This document shows, in pieces, positions 41,539-50,622 of a stretch of DNA of 64,000 bases. A program made the position numbers and the translations under genes. The stretch's first letter is position 1. Each line of letters opens with the position of its first letter. The DNA lies in the NCBI RefSeq assembly GCF_005435165.1, contig NZ_SGUC01000003.1, positions 62,001-126,000 on the forward strand. The letters run 5' to 3'. The notes under the pieces were generated by a model. It was not told where the DNA came from. It searched no databases and saw only the letters and a list, made by a program, of their open reading frames with translations. Origin of the DNA: Halorubrum sp. GN11_10-6_MGM (GTDB taxonomy: Archaea > Halobacteriota > Halobacteria > Halobacteriales > Haloferacaceae).

Positions 41539-41997
41539 CTACTCCCCTCGAAGCGTCACGTCGGTCGGGGTCTCGTTCGCGAGGTTGTCGCTCACCGGAC
41601 AGCGCTCCTCGACGGCGGCGGTGAACTCGGCGAGCGCGTCGTCGTCGACGTCGCCGGCGAAATCCACATCCACGGTCGCCTCCACGCCCTGGTAGCCGGC
41701 CCGGGGCTCCTCGGTCCGACCGAGGTGTTTGCGGGGGTCGAACTCGCCGGCGACCTCGACCTCGACGCCCTCGACGTCGAGGTCGTAGTCCGGCGCCACG
41801 GCGCGGACGGTCGCGTTGAGACAGCCGGTCCAGGCCGCGAGCAGGTACTCGATCGGCATCGCGCCGGCGTCGCCGCCGCCCATCGCCTCGGGGTCGTCCA
41901 TCACCAGTTCGTGGTCGCGGGCTCGGGCGACGAACTTCGACTCGCCGTCGCTCTCGCCGCTGACCGCCATCCGCTGCGTCGCGTTGGCGTCACTCAT
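41539..41997 (-). CDS. OsmC/Ohr family protein
   Basis: The 152-aa protein belongs to the OsmC-like peroxide-handling family. It has MPIEYLLAAWTGCLNATVRAVA with the first redox cysteine and VEERCPVSDNLANETPTDVTL with the second. In characterised members the two thiols reduce organic hydroperoxides. The ATG at 41997 is chosen over an upstream in-frame start because MSDANATQ is directly followed by the conserved beta-sheet. It is convergent with the tRNA gene. Confidence 0.9.
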   Translation of the reverse strand: MSDANATQRMAVSGESDGESKFVARARDHELVMDDPEAMGGGDAGAMPIEYLLAAWTGCLNATVRAVAPDYDLDVEGVEVEVAGEFDPRKHLGRTEEPRAGYQGVEATVDVDFAGDVDDDALAEFTAAVEERCPVSDNLANETPTDVTLRGE

Positions 41998-42185
41998 TAC
42001 CCGTACTACCGTCCCAGCGGGCATAAAACGTCAAAATCGGGCGGTTTAGTGCCGCCGACCGTGACGCGCTGCTATCGCGCGAACGTCGCCGATGGAGGGT
42101 GTAAAGTCGGAAGCGGCGGCGTTCGACGCTCAGTTCTGCCGCGACGCGTTACGGATACCGGCGAGTTCCGCGAGCGCGCCGCCGG

Positions 42186-43049
42186 CTACTCCAGTAGCTC
42201 CACCAGTTCGTTCACGTCCTTGACGACCGCGTCGGCGCCGGCGTCGGCGAACTTCTCGCGACCCGATTCACCCGTGAGTCCGCCGGTCAGGACGCCGATC
42301 CCGTAGTAGACCCGGGTTTCGTCAGCCTCGTCGGCGTTGCGCGCGGTCCGCACGTCGTCCAAGGTGTCGCCCGCGAACGCGACCCGCTCGGCGTCGAACC
42401 GCTCCGCGAGCTCGACGAGCGCCCGGGGGTGCGGCTTCCCCGCCTCCCAGTCGTCCATCGTGAACCGGCGGTCGTCGGGCACGTCGAGGCCGACACGCTC
42501 CAGCGCGATGTCGGCCTCCGCCGCCGGTCGACCGGTGAGGACGCCCACGTCGAACCGTCGGGTCAGGTCGTCGATCGTCACGGGGTCGACGAGCGTCGGC
42601 TCGTCGTGGATGTAGCCGTCGGCTTCGATCGGCGGTTCGCCGCCCTCCAGTTCGCGGTACAGCTCCGAGCCGAGGTACAGCGCCTGGAACGTCTCGCGGA
42701 GCGCGTCGCGGTCCCACTGGTCGCGGACGCGGGCCTGTGCGACCCGCGGGAGGTCGCCGACGACCTCCTTCGCGGCGTCGAGGCCGCCACCAAGTTCGCG
42801 GACGCGGTCGGTGAACTCGGCGACGTCCATTCGGAGCCCCTCGCGGCGGGCCAACACGAACAGCGCGGCCGCGTCCGTCAGCTCCCAGTCGTTGTTGAAC
42901 CCGCCGGCGTCCTTGAACGCCTGAACCGTCTCCCGGTCGATCGGCTTGCCGCAGACTCGGTCGACCGACTCGAGGATAGCCCGCCGGTAGGAGTCCGCCA
43001 CGTCGACCAACACCCCGTCGATGTCGAGGACGACTGCGTCGACCTGCAT
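42186..43049 (-). CDS. HAD-superfamily hydrolase (TIGR01548-like)
   Basis: The 287-aa protein has HAD motif [18 protein letters not shown], motif [19 protein letters not shown], the lysine in [13 protein letters not shown], and motif [19 protein letters not shown]. The cap region is helical with [18 protein letters not shown]. It resembles the haloarchaeal subfamily IA group captured by TIGR01548. The substrate is unknown; a phosphatase on a small metabolite is the family expectation. The ATG at 43049 gives the canonical start. Confidence 0.88.
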   Translation of the reverse strand: MQVDAVVLDIDGVLVDVADSYRRAILESVDRVCGKPIDRETVQAFKDAGGFNNDWELTDAAALFVLARREGLRMDVAEFTDRVRELGGGLDAAKEVVGDLPRVAQARVRDQWDRDALRETFQALYLGSELYRELEGGEPPIEADGYIHDEPTLVDPVTIDDLTRRFDVGVLTGRPAAEADIALERVGLDVPDDRRFTMDDWEAGKPHPRALVELAERFDAERVAFAGDTLDDVRTARNADEADETRVYYGIGVLTGGLTGESGREKFADAGADAVVKDVNELVELLE

Positions 43050-43143
43050 ACCGCTACGCCGACTGGCGGCGGAATGAACGTTCGGGTTCGCGGCCGACGT
43101 CGCCGGTTCGCGGGGCGAGGCGGTCGGCGCTGGTCCCCCCGCG

Positions 43144-43617
43144 TCACCGCGCGACGTACACCGTGGTCCCCGACTCCGTCGACCGCTCGCGAACGTCGAC
43201 GATCGGCTCCTCGAACCCGAGCGTGGTGAACAGGCAGGCGGCGTCGAGGCGCTCCGCCAGCGCGACGGTCGGTCGCTGAAGCTCGGCGGGGAGGTTCCGC
43301 GCGTAGACGGCGTCAAAGCCGTCCTCGAACGCCTCAAGGCCGAGCGCGTCCCGCACGCCTCGGTCGTCGTCGGCCGCCGCCAGCGCGGTCACGTCCGCAG
43401 TGACGACGCGGAGGGCTCCCGCGCTCGACGGCCGGGTCGCAGCCGCCGCGCCGCGCGCTTCCTCGCTCGCGTCGACGTCGATCGCGACGACCTCGCGACC
43501 CCGGTCCGCGAGCGTTCGTGCGACCTCCGGCCGCCGGCCGACGCCGATCTCGATCACCCGCTCGTATCCGTCGAGCGCGCCCGCGAGCGCCCGCTCCGAC
43601 GGCGGTGGTTGTGCCAC
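43144..43617 (-). CDS. UPF0146 family protein
   Basis: The 157-aa product (GTG at 43617) reads [30 protein letters not shown], a Rossmann-like start that looks like a SAM-binding motif, then [40 protein letters not shown]. This matches the archaeal UPF0146 family, whose function is unknown. A small methyltransferase-like fold is plausible but lacks clear catalytic residues. It is divergent from the archaemetzincin gene with about 40 bp between the starts. Confidence 0.82.
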   Translation of the reverse strand: MAQPPPSERALAGALDGYERVIEIGVGRRPEVARTLADRGREVVAIDVDASEEARGAAAATRPSSAGALRVVTADVTALAAADDDRGVRDALGLEAFEDGFDAVYARNLPAELQRPTVALAERLDAACLFTTLGFEEPIVDVRERSTESGTTVYVAR

Positions 43618-43656
43618 GGCGCGGCCTTTATGACCGCGGCGGTCAAAAGCGGTTCT

Positions 43657-44178
43657 ATGCTCGTGGACATCGTCCCGGTCGGGGAGGTCACCCCCCAAGT
43701 GAAACGGGAGGCCTCCGGTGCGCTGCGTTCCGTGTACGACTGCGACGTGACGGTCCACGACGATCAGGCGATCCCAGACTCCGCGTTCGACGCCGACCGC
43801 GGCCAGTACCGCGCCGAGGACCTCATCGAGACGGTCACCCGCGTCGGCGGCGGCGAGAAGAACATCGGCATCACGCCCGAGGACCTCTACTACCGGCGCC
43901 GGAACTACGTGTTCGGGCTCGCGTACCTCAACGGGAGCGGCTCCGTCATCTCCACGCACCGCCTCCGAACCTCCTCCGACGGCGGCGTCTCGACCAAGCC
44001 CGCGGTCGACGTCTTCGGCGACCGCGTCCGCAAGGAGGTCGTCCACGAGATCGGCCACACCCTCGGGTTGGAGCACTGCGACAACAGCAAGTGCGTGATG
44101 TCGTTCTCTCCGACCGTCCGCGAGGTCGACGTGAAAGAGGAGAACCTCTGTGGCACCTGCTCGCGGCTCGTCCGCTGA
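43657..44178 (+). CDS. amzA: Archaemetzincin (zinc metalloprotease)
   Basis: The 173-aa protein has the archaemetzincin zinc motif HEIGHTLGLEH at residues 130-140. The ligands are His130, His134 and His140, with catalytic Glu131, followed by CDNSKCVMSFS and a later CGTC. Cys141, Cys146, Cys165 and Cys168 form the second structural zinc site of the family. Physiological substrates are not known. I chose the ATG at 43657 since upstream in-frame ATGs overlap the promoter region of the divergent gene. Confidence 0.94.
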   Translation: MLVDIVPVGEVTPQVKREASGALRSVYDCDVTVHDDQAIPDSAFDADRGQYRAEDLIETVTRVGGGEKNIGITPEDLYYRRRNYVFGLAYLNGSGSVISTHRLRTSSDGGVSTKPAVDVFGDRVRKEVVHEIGHTLGLEHCDNSKCVMSFSPTVREVDVKEENLCGTCSRLVR

Positions 44179-44251
44179 CGCGGCGCGCTTTCGGGTCGAG
44201 TCCTTTCCTCCCGCCGGTAGACGTAAAGTCCGCCCCGTACAAGGGACACGT

Positions 44252-44551
44252 ATGGCCGCAAAGCCGGAATACCGCGACCGGCCGGACGTCGAGGTCGCGC
44301 TGCTCGACGCGCTCGTCGACCGCGGCGACGAGGGGATGACCGTCCTCGAACTTCGCGCGGCCGTCGACGCCGATATCGACGCCGTCGAAGAGGCGCTCTC
44401 GACGCTGAAAGAGGACTCGCTGATCACCGTCGAGTCCGAGGAGCGCGTCCGGGTGTACGCCCACGACAAGGTCGTTCCGGACCCGGAGGCGCCGGACGAC
44501 GACCCGTCGGAGAGTCTCGTCGACGCGATCCGCGACCGGCTCGGACTGTAG
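44252..44551 (+). CDS. Small winged-helix protein
   Basis: The 99-aa product begins MAAKPEYRDRPDVEVALLDALVDRGDEGMTVLELRAAVDADIDAVEEALSTLKEDSLITVESEERVRVYAHDKV, a compact winged-helix with a wing near residues 60-70. The acidic C-terminus ends SLVDAIRDRLGL. The haloarchaeal family (I believe DUF6432) is uncharacterised. It follows amzA by 73 bp and precedes a YgfZ-like gene. DNA binding is an inference from the fold. Confidence 0.78.
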   Translation: MAAKPEYRDRPDVEVALLDALVDRGDEGMTVLELRAAVDADIDAVEEALSTLKEDSLITVESEERVRVYAHDKVVPDPEAPDDDPSESLVDAIRDRLGL

Positions 44552-44598
44552 CCGCCGGAGACGGCGGCCTTTTGGCCCTCGATCGCGTTTCTCCGACC

Positions 44599-45756
44599 AT
44601 GACGCTCGTCTCCGGCACCCACGACGCGCACGGCGCCGCGTACCGCGACCGCGGCGGCCGAGAGGTCGTCGACCACTACGGAAAGCCCGTCCGCGTCGGC
44701 AAGGCGGTCCGCAACGTCGCCGGCGTGATCGAGATGGGATACGGCGTTCTCGCCGTCAGGGGGGCCGATCGCGTCGAGTTCGTCGACAATGCCGTCTCGA
44801 ACCGCGTCCCGACCGCGGACGGCGAGGGGACCTACGCCCTCCTGCTCGACCCGCAAGGCGGGATCGAGACGGACATGTACGTGTACAACGCCGACGAGCG
44901 GCTGCTCGTCTTCCTCCCGCCGGAACGGGTCGAGTCGGTCGCAGCCGACTGGGCGGAGAACGTGTTCATCCAGGACGTCGAGATCGACGACGTGACCGAG
45001 GAGTTCGGCGTGTTCGGCGTCCACGGCCCCAAGTCGACCGAGAAGGTCGCCTCCGTCCTCGGCGGGCCGGGCGCGCCGGAGGGGCCGCTCTCCTTCGTCC
45101 GCGGCTCGATGGTCGACGCCGGCGTCACGGTGATCGCGACGGACTCGCCGCTGGGCGAAGAGGGGTACGAGATCGTCTGCGCCGCCGCCGACGCGGGCGA
45201 CGTGTTCGACACCCTGATCAACCGCGGCCTCAACGCGGCCCCGTTCGGCTACCGGACGTGGGACGCGCTCGCGACCGAGGCCGGCACCCCCCTCTTCGAG
45301 TACGAGCTGGCCGGGACGGTCCCGAACGTCCTCGGCCTCCGGAACGCGCTCGACTTCGAGAAGGGGTGTTACGTCGGGCAGGAGGTCGTCTCCCGCGTGG
45401 AGAATCAGGGCCGCCCGAGCCGGCGGCTCGTCGGCCTCGAACTCGACGGGCTCGCCGAGGCCGTCGCCGGCGTCGACGCGAACGCCGACCCCGAGGAGAT
45501 CGACGCCGCGCTCCCCGACGCCGGCGCGGCCGTCTTCGACGGCGACGAGGCGGTCGGCGAGGTCACTCGGGCCACGATCGGCCCCGCGACGGATGCCCCG
45601 CTCGCGCTCGCGCTCGTCTCGTTCGACGCCGCCCTCGGGGCGGTCGGCGTCCGCCTCGACGGCGAGGAAGTCTCCGCTACCGCCGTCGACCTCCCGTTCA
45701 TCGACGGGAGCGCTCGGTCGGCGCGGCTACCGGCGTACCCGGAGCTGCGCGCCTGA
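44599..45756 (+). CDS. Folate-binding YgfZ/GcvT-like aminomethyltransferase family protein
   Basis: The 385-aa protein has the GcvT fold and the YgfZ signature in FEKGCYVGQEVVSRVENQGRPSRRLVGLELDG, which includes the conserved Cys of the K-G-C-Y-x-G-Q-E motif. YgfZ-type proteins help assemble or repair certain Fe-S enzymes in a folate-dependent way. GcvT proper acts in glycine cleavage. No glycine-cleavage genes are adjacent, so the YgfZ reading is preferred. The ATG at 44599 gives MTLVSGTHDAHGAAY; an upstream in-frame start adds nine residues. Confidence 0.87.
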   Translation: MTLVSGTHDAHGAAYRDRGGREVVDHYGKPVRVGKAVRNVAGVIEMGYGVLAVRGADRVEFVDNAVSNRVPTADGEGTYALLLDPQGGIETDMYVYNADERLLVFLPPERVESVAADWAENVFIQDVEIDDVTEEFGVFGVHGPKSTEKVASVLGGPGAPEGPLSFVRGSMVDAGVTVIATDSPLGEEGYEIVCAAADAGDVFDTLINRGLNAAPFGYRTWDALATEAGTPLFEYELAGTVPNVLGLRNALDFEKGCYVGQEVVSRVENQGRPSRRLVGLELDGLAEAVAGVDANADPEEIDAALPDAGAAVFDGDEAVGEVTRATIGPATDAPLALALVSFDAALGAVGVRLDGEEVSATAVDLPFIDGSARSARLPAYPELRA

Positions 45757-45789
45757 GGTGCCCGTCCCTCGGTCGGTCGGGTGCGGCCC

Positions 45790-46965
45790 TCACACCACGA
45801 AGTCGACCGCGGAGTAGAGGCCGAACCCGATCGTGAACGCGCCGACGAGCGACCCGACCCACGCGAGGACGGTGTACCCCATCTTCCGCCGGCTCACGCC
45901 CGCGTCGCCCGCGGCGTAGCCCGCGCCGACGATCGCCGAGACGATGATCTCGTTGAACGAGACCGGGATCCCGAAGGCGACGGCGGTCTGCGCGATCGCG
46001 AACGACGGGATGAGCGCCGAGATCGACCGCCGCGGGCCCATCGAGGCGTAGTCCTGCGCGAGCGCCTTGATCATCCGCGGCGCGCCCGTCCACGACCCGG
46101 CCAGCAGCCCGACGCCGCCGCCGACGAGCAGCGCCCACAGCGGGACGCCGACGTCGCCGAAGATCGGGACGAGCGGACCGATCGCGAGGCCGACCTGCGA
46201 CCCGCCGGCCGAGAACGCGACGAGACCCCCCATCGCGAGCAGAAAGCGCCGCTGGGCGCCCTCGCGGTCGCGGCCGAGGTCCGCGTACACGGCGACCGCG
46301 ATGAGGGCGGCGATCGCGAGGCTCACCGCGGCGGGACCGGCCCCGCCGATCCCGAGCCCCGACCCGAGCACGCTCGCGACCGACGCCTGTTCGCCGGCGG
46401 GCCCGAGCAGCGCGAACCCGACGTTCGCGAGGATCCCCCCGACGATCCCGGCGAGCGCGGCCGTGAGCGGTCGCTCGGGGAGCGACTCGCCGATGAGTCC
46501 CCGAGCGACGCCGTAGGCGACTCCGCCGCCGACGAACGGCGTGAGCACCCACAGCGTGGCGATCTCGGCGTACTTCGGCCACGCCGGGTCGCCGCCGAGC
46601 GCGAGGCCGACGCCGACGACCGCCCCGGTGACGGTGAACGCCGTCGCGATCGGGTACCCGGCGAACACGCCGATCGCGACGAGCGCGGCGGCGGTGACGA
46701 GCGCGACGATGGCCGCCGCGGCCGTGAGCGTCACGCCGCCGATCAGTTCGGTGCCGACAGCCTCCGTCACGTTCGCGCCCTGGAGGATCGCGCCGAGCAG
46801 CCCGAGGACGCCGACGACGAGCCCGGCCCGCATCACCGAGATGGCGTTCGCGCCGACGGCGGGCGCGAACGGGGTCGACCCGGACGATCCCGCGCCGATC
46901 GACCACGCCATGAAGAGGCTGGCGGCGGCGGCGACGACGAGCGTCCCGGCGGTGACGAGGACCAT
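45790..46965 (-). CDS. pitA: Inorganic phosphate transporter (PiT family)
   Basis: This 391-aa permease has ten or so hydrophobic helices and the PiT repeats: FAPAVGANAISVMRAGLVVGVLGLLGAILQGANVTEAVG in the N-half and RRSISALIPSFAIAQTAVAFGIPVSFNEIIVSAIVGAG in the C-half. It imports phosphate with a cation. The start codon overlaps the stop of a 42-aa membrane peptide by one base (TGATG), so the two are translationally coupled. No PhoU-like gene follows. Confidence 0.9.
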   Translation of the reverse strand: MVLVTAGTLVVAAAASLFMAWSIGAGSSGSTPFAPAVGANAISVMRAGLVVGVLGLLGAILQGANVTEAVGTELIGGVTLTAAAAIVALVTAAALVAIGVFAGYPIATAFTVTGAVVGVGLALGGDPAWPKYAEIATLWVLTPFVGGGVAYGVARGLIGESLPERPLTAALAGIVGGILANVGFALLGPAGEQASVASVLGSGLGIGGAGPAAVSLAIAALIAVAVYADLGRDREGAQRRFLLAMGGLVAFSAGGSQVGLAIGPLVPIFGDVGVPLWALLVGGGVGLLAGSWTGAPRMIKALAQDYASMGPRRSISALIPSFAIAQTAVAFGIPVSFNEIIVSAIVGAGYAAGDAGVSRRKMGYTVLAWVGSLVGAFTIGFGLYSAVDFVV

Positions 46966-47093
46966 CAGTTCCGCCCGTCGTTGTACCCCTCGTTCAGCCC
47001 GGCCACCGTGCGCCGGACGAGGAGGAACCCGAAGAAGAACAGCCCGAGGAGACCGACCAACAGGAGCACGAACAGCGGCTGGACCGGGAGCAT
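46965..47093 (-). CDS. 42-aa membrane peptide upstream of the PiT permease
   Basis: The ORF encodes MLPVQPLFVLLLVGLLGLFF and continues through one hydrophobic helix to a charged tail RRTVAGLNEGYNDGRN. It ends on the A that begins the permease ATG. A TATA box (GTTATAAGTT in the plus orientation, 47117-47126) lies 28 nt before the ATG, making it the first gene of the transcript. This helix may be a small accessory subunit of the phosphate permease. It is too short for most gene finders, but the promoter and coupling support it. Confidence 0.7.
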   Translation of the reverse strand: MLPVQPLFVLLLVGLLGLFFFGFLLVRRTVAGLNEGYNDGRN

Positions 47094-47551
47094 AGGCGTG
47101 AATCCGTCGGAACGCGGTTATAAGTTTCGAGGCGAGCGGTCGCGCGACGCGCCGAATTCACCCGCCGGCGGGCGATCGGATCCGTGACTAAAACGCGCTT
47201 TTGTCCCTCAGCCACGTATATGTCGGTACCCGCACTACGTGTAACTGCGACCCCCGCTTCGGCCCTCACACGCTCGAACCGCCGGCCGACCGTCGGCTCG
47301 TCGGACTCGCACCCCGCTCCCTGCCCGGTCCGGTTACCCCTCCCCGGTCGACCAGCGACCGACAGCCGGCGCCGACACCCGCACCGATCCGGGTCCTCCG
47401 TTACGCCCTCCACCGCGCACACGACCGTCGGCCGGTCCGGCCGTCTGCGGGGCGTCGCGACCGGTCTCCGCCGACGCGACGGCGACCCACTCGACCCGCT
47501 TCTCTCGCCGGCGACTCCCCAGTACGCTTCTCGTGACTCGGCCAGTCTCCG
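47094..47551. other. 458-bp stretch with no convincing gene
   Basis: This region holds the promoter of the small membrane peptide near its left end and a possible TATA (CACGTATATG, about 47213-47222) reading rightward. Frames open here on both strands encode Arg-, Pro- and Ser-rich peptides without the acidic bias of real genes. None starts near the TATA with a plausible protein. An unannotated RNA is possible but nothing specific supports it. Confidence 0.4.
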
Positions 47552-48085
47552 TTACTCGCGGGCTCCGCCCTCGATCCGGAACGTCTCGAAGACCTCACCG
47601 CTCGGCGTCACCAGCTTCCCGTCCAGCGCGTTCTCGGCCCCGCCCTCGTCCGGCGTCAGCTCCGCGTGCGCCGGGCGGTTCCCGCGCGGCTGGGCGTGGC
47701 TCCCCGGGTTCAGTATCGGGAGCCCGCCCGAGTCGTCGAACCGCGGGCGGTGGCTGTGGCCGCAGATCACGGCGTCGCCGTCGCGGCCGCGACCGAGCAT
47801 GACGAGCCCCGCGTCGCCGCTGCGATGGCGGTGCGTAACCGCGAACCGAACCCCGGCGTACTCGACGGTCCGCACCTCGGGGACCCGGTCGCGGATCGCG
47901 GCGTCGTCGTTGTTGCCGTAGACCGCGCGGAGGCTCGCGGCGGCCGACCCAAACGCGTCCAACACCGGCTCGCGGTAGAAGTCGCCCGCGTGGATCACCA
48001 ACTCCGCCTCGCGGACCGCTTCGGCGGTCCGCCCCTGGAGCCGCGACTCCTCGCGTGCGTGCGTGTCGGAGACGACGACGAGCAT
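47552..48085 (-). CDS. YfcE/MJ0936-type phosphodiesterase
   Basis: The 177-aa calcineurin-like metallophosphoesterase has the metal-binding motifs VSDTHA (D6, H8), HAGDF, the NND motif GNNDDAAI, THRHRSG and CGHSHRPRF. These match the small YfcE/MJ0936 group that hydrolyses phosphodiesters with Mn or Ni. The physiological substrate is unknown. The upstream TATA-like region overlaps the promoter of repeat copy D, which reads the opposite way. Confidence 0.9.
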   Translation of the reverse strand: MLVVVSDTHAREESRLQGRTAEAVREAELVIHAGDFYREPVLDAFGSAAASLRAVYGNNDDAAIRDRVPEVRTVEYAGVRFAVTHRHRSGDAGLVMLGRGRDGDAVICGHSHRPRFDDSGGLPILNPGSHAQPRGNRPAHAELTPDEGGAENALDGKLVTPSGEVFETFRIEGGARE

Positions 48086-48107
48086 ACCACTGCTCGGTGC
48101 CGGCGTG

Positions 48108-48342
48108 ATTTAAAAAGCGCGTCCGCCGCGGTGGCGCGTGCCTGCGAGCGGCCGCCACCGGCGGCCGCGAGTCAGCACGCGCGAGGGAGTCGGCCGACCG
48201 GAGGGAGGCCGACGAGGCTGGGGAGGCGTGAGGTGCCGTGCGGTCGCGGTCGGGTGGGACTCAAAGGGGCAGTCACCGGCGGCGAAGCCGCCGGTTGCCC
48301 GTGACGCGTAGCGCCCTCGCGGCTGGGGTTTTGGCGGTGTTC
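48108..48342 (+). repeat. Intergenic repeat copy D, putative structured RNA (compact form)
   Basis: A TATA-like GATTTAAAAAG (48107-48117) precedes GGCGCGTGCC (48133-48142), which pairs with GCACGCGC around a GGCCGCcaccGGCGGCC hairpin. The next hairpin has arms GTCGGCC and GGCCGAC, followed by GAGGCTGGGGAGG and GGGACTCAAAGGGGCAG. A self-contained hairpin ACCGGCGGCGAAGCCGCCGGT sits before the final GGCTGGGGTTTTGGCGGTG. It is the shortest copy and best defines the shared core. It lies between the minus-strand phosphodiesterase and rfcS genes and is antisense to both. Confidence 0.8.
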
Positions 48343-48403
48343 GTCATCCGTCCGCGCCGACTGTATATAGAAGAACGAGCGGAGATCCGGTCCCAGTCTA
48401 TTG

Positions 48404-49387
48404 CTATTCGTCCAATGAGAGCGCCGCGAGCAGCGACTCCAGTTGGACCTGCTCGTTGGCGCCCTCCGCGATCCGGTAGTCGGCCTCGCCGATGCGCTCC
48501 ATGAGCCGCACCGCCTCGCGCTCGCTCAGCTCGAACTCCCAGACGGAGCGGTGGAGCTGGTCGATCACGTCCCCGCCCGCCATCCCGGTCTCCGTGAGCA
48601 GCGTGTCGAGCGTCGAGCGCGCCCGCGCGAAGTCACCGTTCAGCGCGTCGGTCACCATCGACTCGATCTCCTCCGGGCGGGCCGTCGCCGTGATCGCGTA
48701 CACCGCCTCCTCGTCGACGACGTCGCCGGTCGTCGCCGCCGCCTGAAGCGAGTTGATCGCGCGGCGCATGTCGCCGTCGGCCGCGTACACCAAGGCGTCG
48801 ACGCCCGCGTCGGTCACCTCGATCCCCTCCGCGGACGCGATCTCGCGGACCATCCCTCCGACCGCCTCGTCCGACAGCGGCGAGAACCGGAAGACGGCGC
48901 AGCGCGACTGGATCGGGTCGATGATCTTCGACGAGTAGTTACACGAGAGGATGAAGCGAGTGTTGTCGGAGAACTGCTCCATCGTCCGGCGGAGCGCAGC
49001 CTGTGCATCATCTGTGAGTGAGTCGGACTCGTCGAGAAACACGATCCGGAAGTCGCCGCCGAACGACGAGCGCGCGAACCCCTTGATCCGGTCGCGGACG
49101 ACGTCGATCCCGCGCTGGTCGGAGGCGTTCAGTTCGAGGAAGTTACCGCGCCAGTTTTCTTCCCCGTAGATTTCACGGGCGATGGCGGTGGCCGCGGTGG
49201 TTTTCCCGACGCCTGCAGGCCCCGAAAAGAGCAGGTGGGGAACGTCGTCCTGCGCGATGTAGCTCTGGAGGCGCTCGACGATCTCTTCTTGCCCGTGGAT
49301 GTCGTCGAGCGTCTGCGGCCGGTACTTCTCGATCCAGATCTCCCGACCGGTGGCGGTCGCGGCCTGCTGCTCGTCGGCCTCGCTCAT
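48404..49387 (-). CDS. rfcS: Replication factor C small subunit
   Basis: RfcS is the AAA+ clamp-loader subunit that places PCNA on primed DNA. The 327-aa protein has [23 protein letters not shown], Walker [13 protein letters not shown] (K62, T63), Walker [10 protein letters not shown], sensor 1 FILSCNYSS, and the SRC Arg-finger in [15 protein letters not shown]. The collar domain is all helical. A TATA-like CGTTTATCAC is about 28 nt before the ATG at 49387. Confidence 0.96.
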   Translation of the reverse strand: MSEADEQQAATATGREIWIEKYRPQTLDDIHGQEEIVERLQSYIAQDDVPHLLFSGPAGVGKTTAATAIAREIYGEENWRGNFLELNASDQRGIDVVRDRIKGFARSSFGGDFRIVFLDESDSLTDDAQAALRRTMEQFSDNTRFILSCNYSSKIIDPIQSRCAVFRFSPLSDEAVGGMVREIASAEGIEVTDAGVDALVYAADGDMRRAINSLQAAATTGDVVDEEAVYAITATARPEEIESMVTDALNGDFARARSTLDTLLTETGMAGGDVIDQLHRSVWEFELSEREAVRLMERIGEADYRIAEGANEQVQLESLLAALSLDE

Positions 49388-49492
49388 TGCCGGATCGGAG
49401 GGTCGGTGGGGTGATAAACGAACCGAGACCCATCGCGGTCGCGGCGGGACGCGACGGAGTCCCCGGACTCGGTGACGAGCCCCGCCCGACGA

Positions 49493-49591
49493 TCACTCGC
49501 TCCGCGAGACGCGCTGGAGTTCGTCGGCGAACACCCAGACGCCCATCAACACGCCGAGCGGAACGACCACCTCGGCGATCTCCCGCGACAC
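49493..49591 (-). CDS. Possible 32-aa membrane peptide behind etfA
   Basis: From the GTG at 49591 the frame encodes VSREIAEVVVPLGVLMGVWV followed by FADELQRVSRSE. This is one hydrophobic helix flanked by charged residues. It lies 86 bp after the etfA stop on the same strand and has the codon usage of a real gene. An extended version would start further upstream without an obvious start codon. It could be a membrane anchor for the flavoprotein, but this is speculation. Confidence 0.35.
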   Translation of the reverse strand: MSREIAEVVVPLGVLMGVWVFADELQRVSRSE

Positions 49592-49677
49592 CGGCAGCTC
49601 CGCGACGTCCGGGACGCAGGCCGTCGTCGGCGCGCGTCGCGCCGTCGCAGCCGCCGTCAGAGGACCCGTCGACGGGC

Positions 49678-50622
49678 TCAGGCGAACTCGTCGATGAGCT
49701 CGGGCACCACGTCGAAGAGGTCGCCGACGATCCCGTAGTCGGCGATGTCGAAGATCGGCGCGTTCGGATCGGTGTTGATCGCGACGATCGTGTCCGATCC
49801 CTTCATCCCGGCGACGTGCTGGACCGCACCGGAGATGCCGACCGCGATGTACACGTCCGGCGTGACGACCTTCCCCGACTGACCGACCTGTCGGTTCTTC
49901 GGTAGCCAGCCGTTGTCGACGATCGGCCGCGACGACGACAGCGTCGCGCCGAGCGCGTCCGCGAGATCCTCGACCAGTTCGAGGTTCTCCTCCTCCTCGA
50001 TGCCGCGGCCGACCGAGACGAGCACGTCGGCGTCCGCGATGTCGACGTCGCCCCCGCCGACCTCTTCGAAGCCCGTGACGCGGGCGCCCGACTCGGGGAT
50101 CTCGATCTCGGCGGTCTCGACGGTCGCGTCGCCGACACCCTCGGCGGGCGGCCACTCGCCGCCGCGGACCGTGAGGACGAACCGGTCGCCCGCCACGTCG
50201 ACGGTTGTCTCGACCTTCGAGCCGTACATCTCGCGGGTGACGGTGAGCCCGTCGTCGTAGGCGATCCCGACCGCGTCGGTCACGATCGGCACGCCGAGTT
50301 CCTCGGCGAGCGCCGGGGCGTAGTCGAGGCCGTTGACGGAGTTCGGCGTGACGACCGCTCCGGCGTCGAGCCGGTCCGCGAGCGTCGAGACCGCCGCCTG
50401 GTACGCGTTGTGATCGAACTCCTCGCCGTCGGCGACGGCGTGGATCGCGTCGACGCCCTCCCGGTTCAGCTCCTCGGCGAACCGGTCGACGTCGCCCGCG
50501 ACGACCGCCACGTGAAGGTCGGTGTCGCGCGCGTCGGCGAGCTCCCGACCGGCCGTGATCGCTTCGTACGACACCTCTCGAAGCTCCCCGCGGCGGTGTT
50601 CTGCGGCGACGAGCACGCTCAT
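49678..50622 (-). CDS. etfA: Electron transfer flavoprotein alpha subunit
   Basis: EtfA with EtfB carries electrons from FAD dehydrogenases to the quinone pool. The 314-aa protein ends with the FAD-binding region [43 protein letters not shown] and [30 protein letters not shown], characteristic of alpha subunits. The ATG at 50622 overlaps the etfB stop by one base (TGATG). A GTG directly before it is an alternative start. Confidence 0.95.
   Translation of the reverse strand: MSVLVAAEHRRGELREVSYEAITAGRELADARDTDLHVAVVAGDVDRFAEELNREGVDAIHAVADGEEFDHNAYQAAVSTLADRLDAGAVVTPNSVNGLDYAPALAEELGVPIVTDAVGIAYDDGLTVTREMYGSKVETTVDVAGDRFVLTVRGGEWPPAEGVGDATVETAEIEIPESGARVTGFEEVGGGDVDIADADVLVSVGRGIEEEENLELVEDLADALGATLSSSRPIVDNGWLPKNRQVGQSGKVVTPDVYIAVGISGAVQHVAGMKGSDTIVAINTDPNAPIFDIADYGIVGDLFDVVPELIDEFA

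Noticed and set aside
44599-45756. Glycine cleavage T-protein (GcvT)
   Set aside because: The KGCYVGQE signature is the YgfZ one and no gcvH or gcvP genes are nearby. The broader family name is kept instead.
47184-47921. Plus-strand open frame in the 47.1-47.9 kb region
   Set aside because: It runs antisense into the phosphodiesterase, is Arg-, Ser- and Pro-rich, and lacks a motif or a plausible start relative to the TATA-like element.
16331-48342. The four repeats as MITEs or IS remnants
   Set aside because: I see no terminal inverted repeats common to the copies and no target-site duplication. The internal parts keep pairing, which mobile remnants would not need. Not fully excluded.
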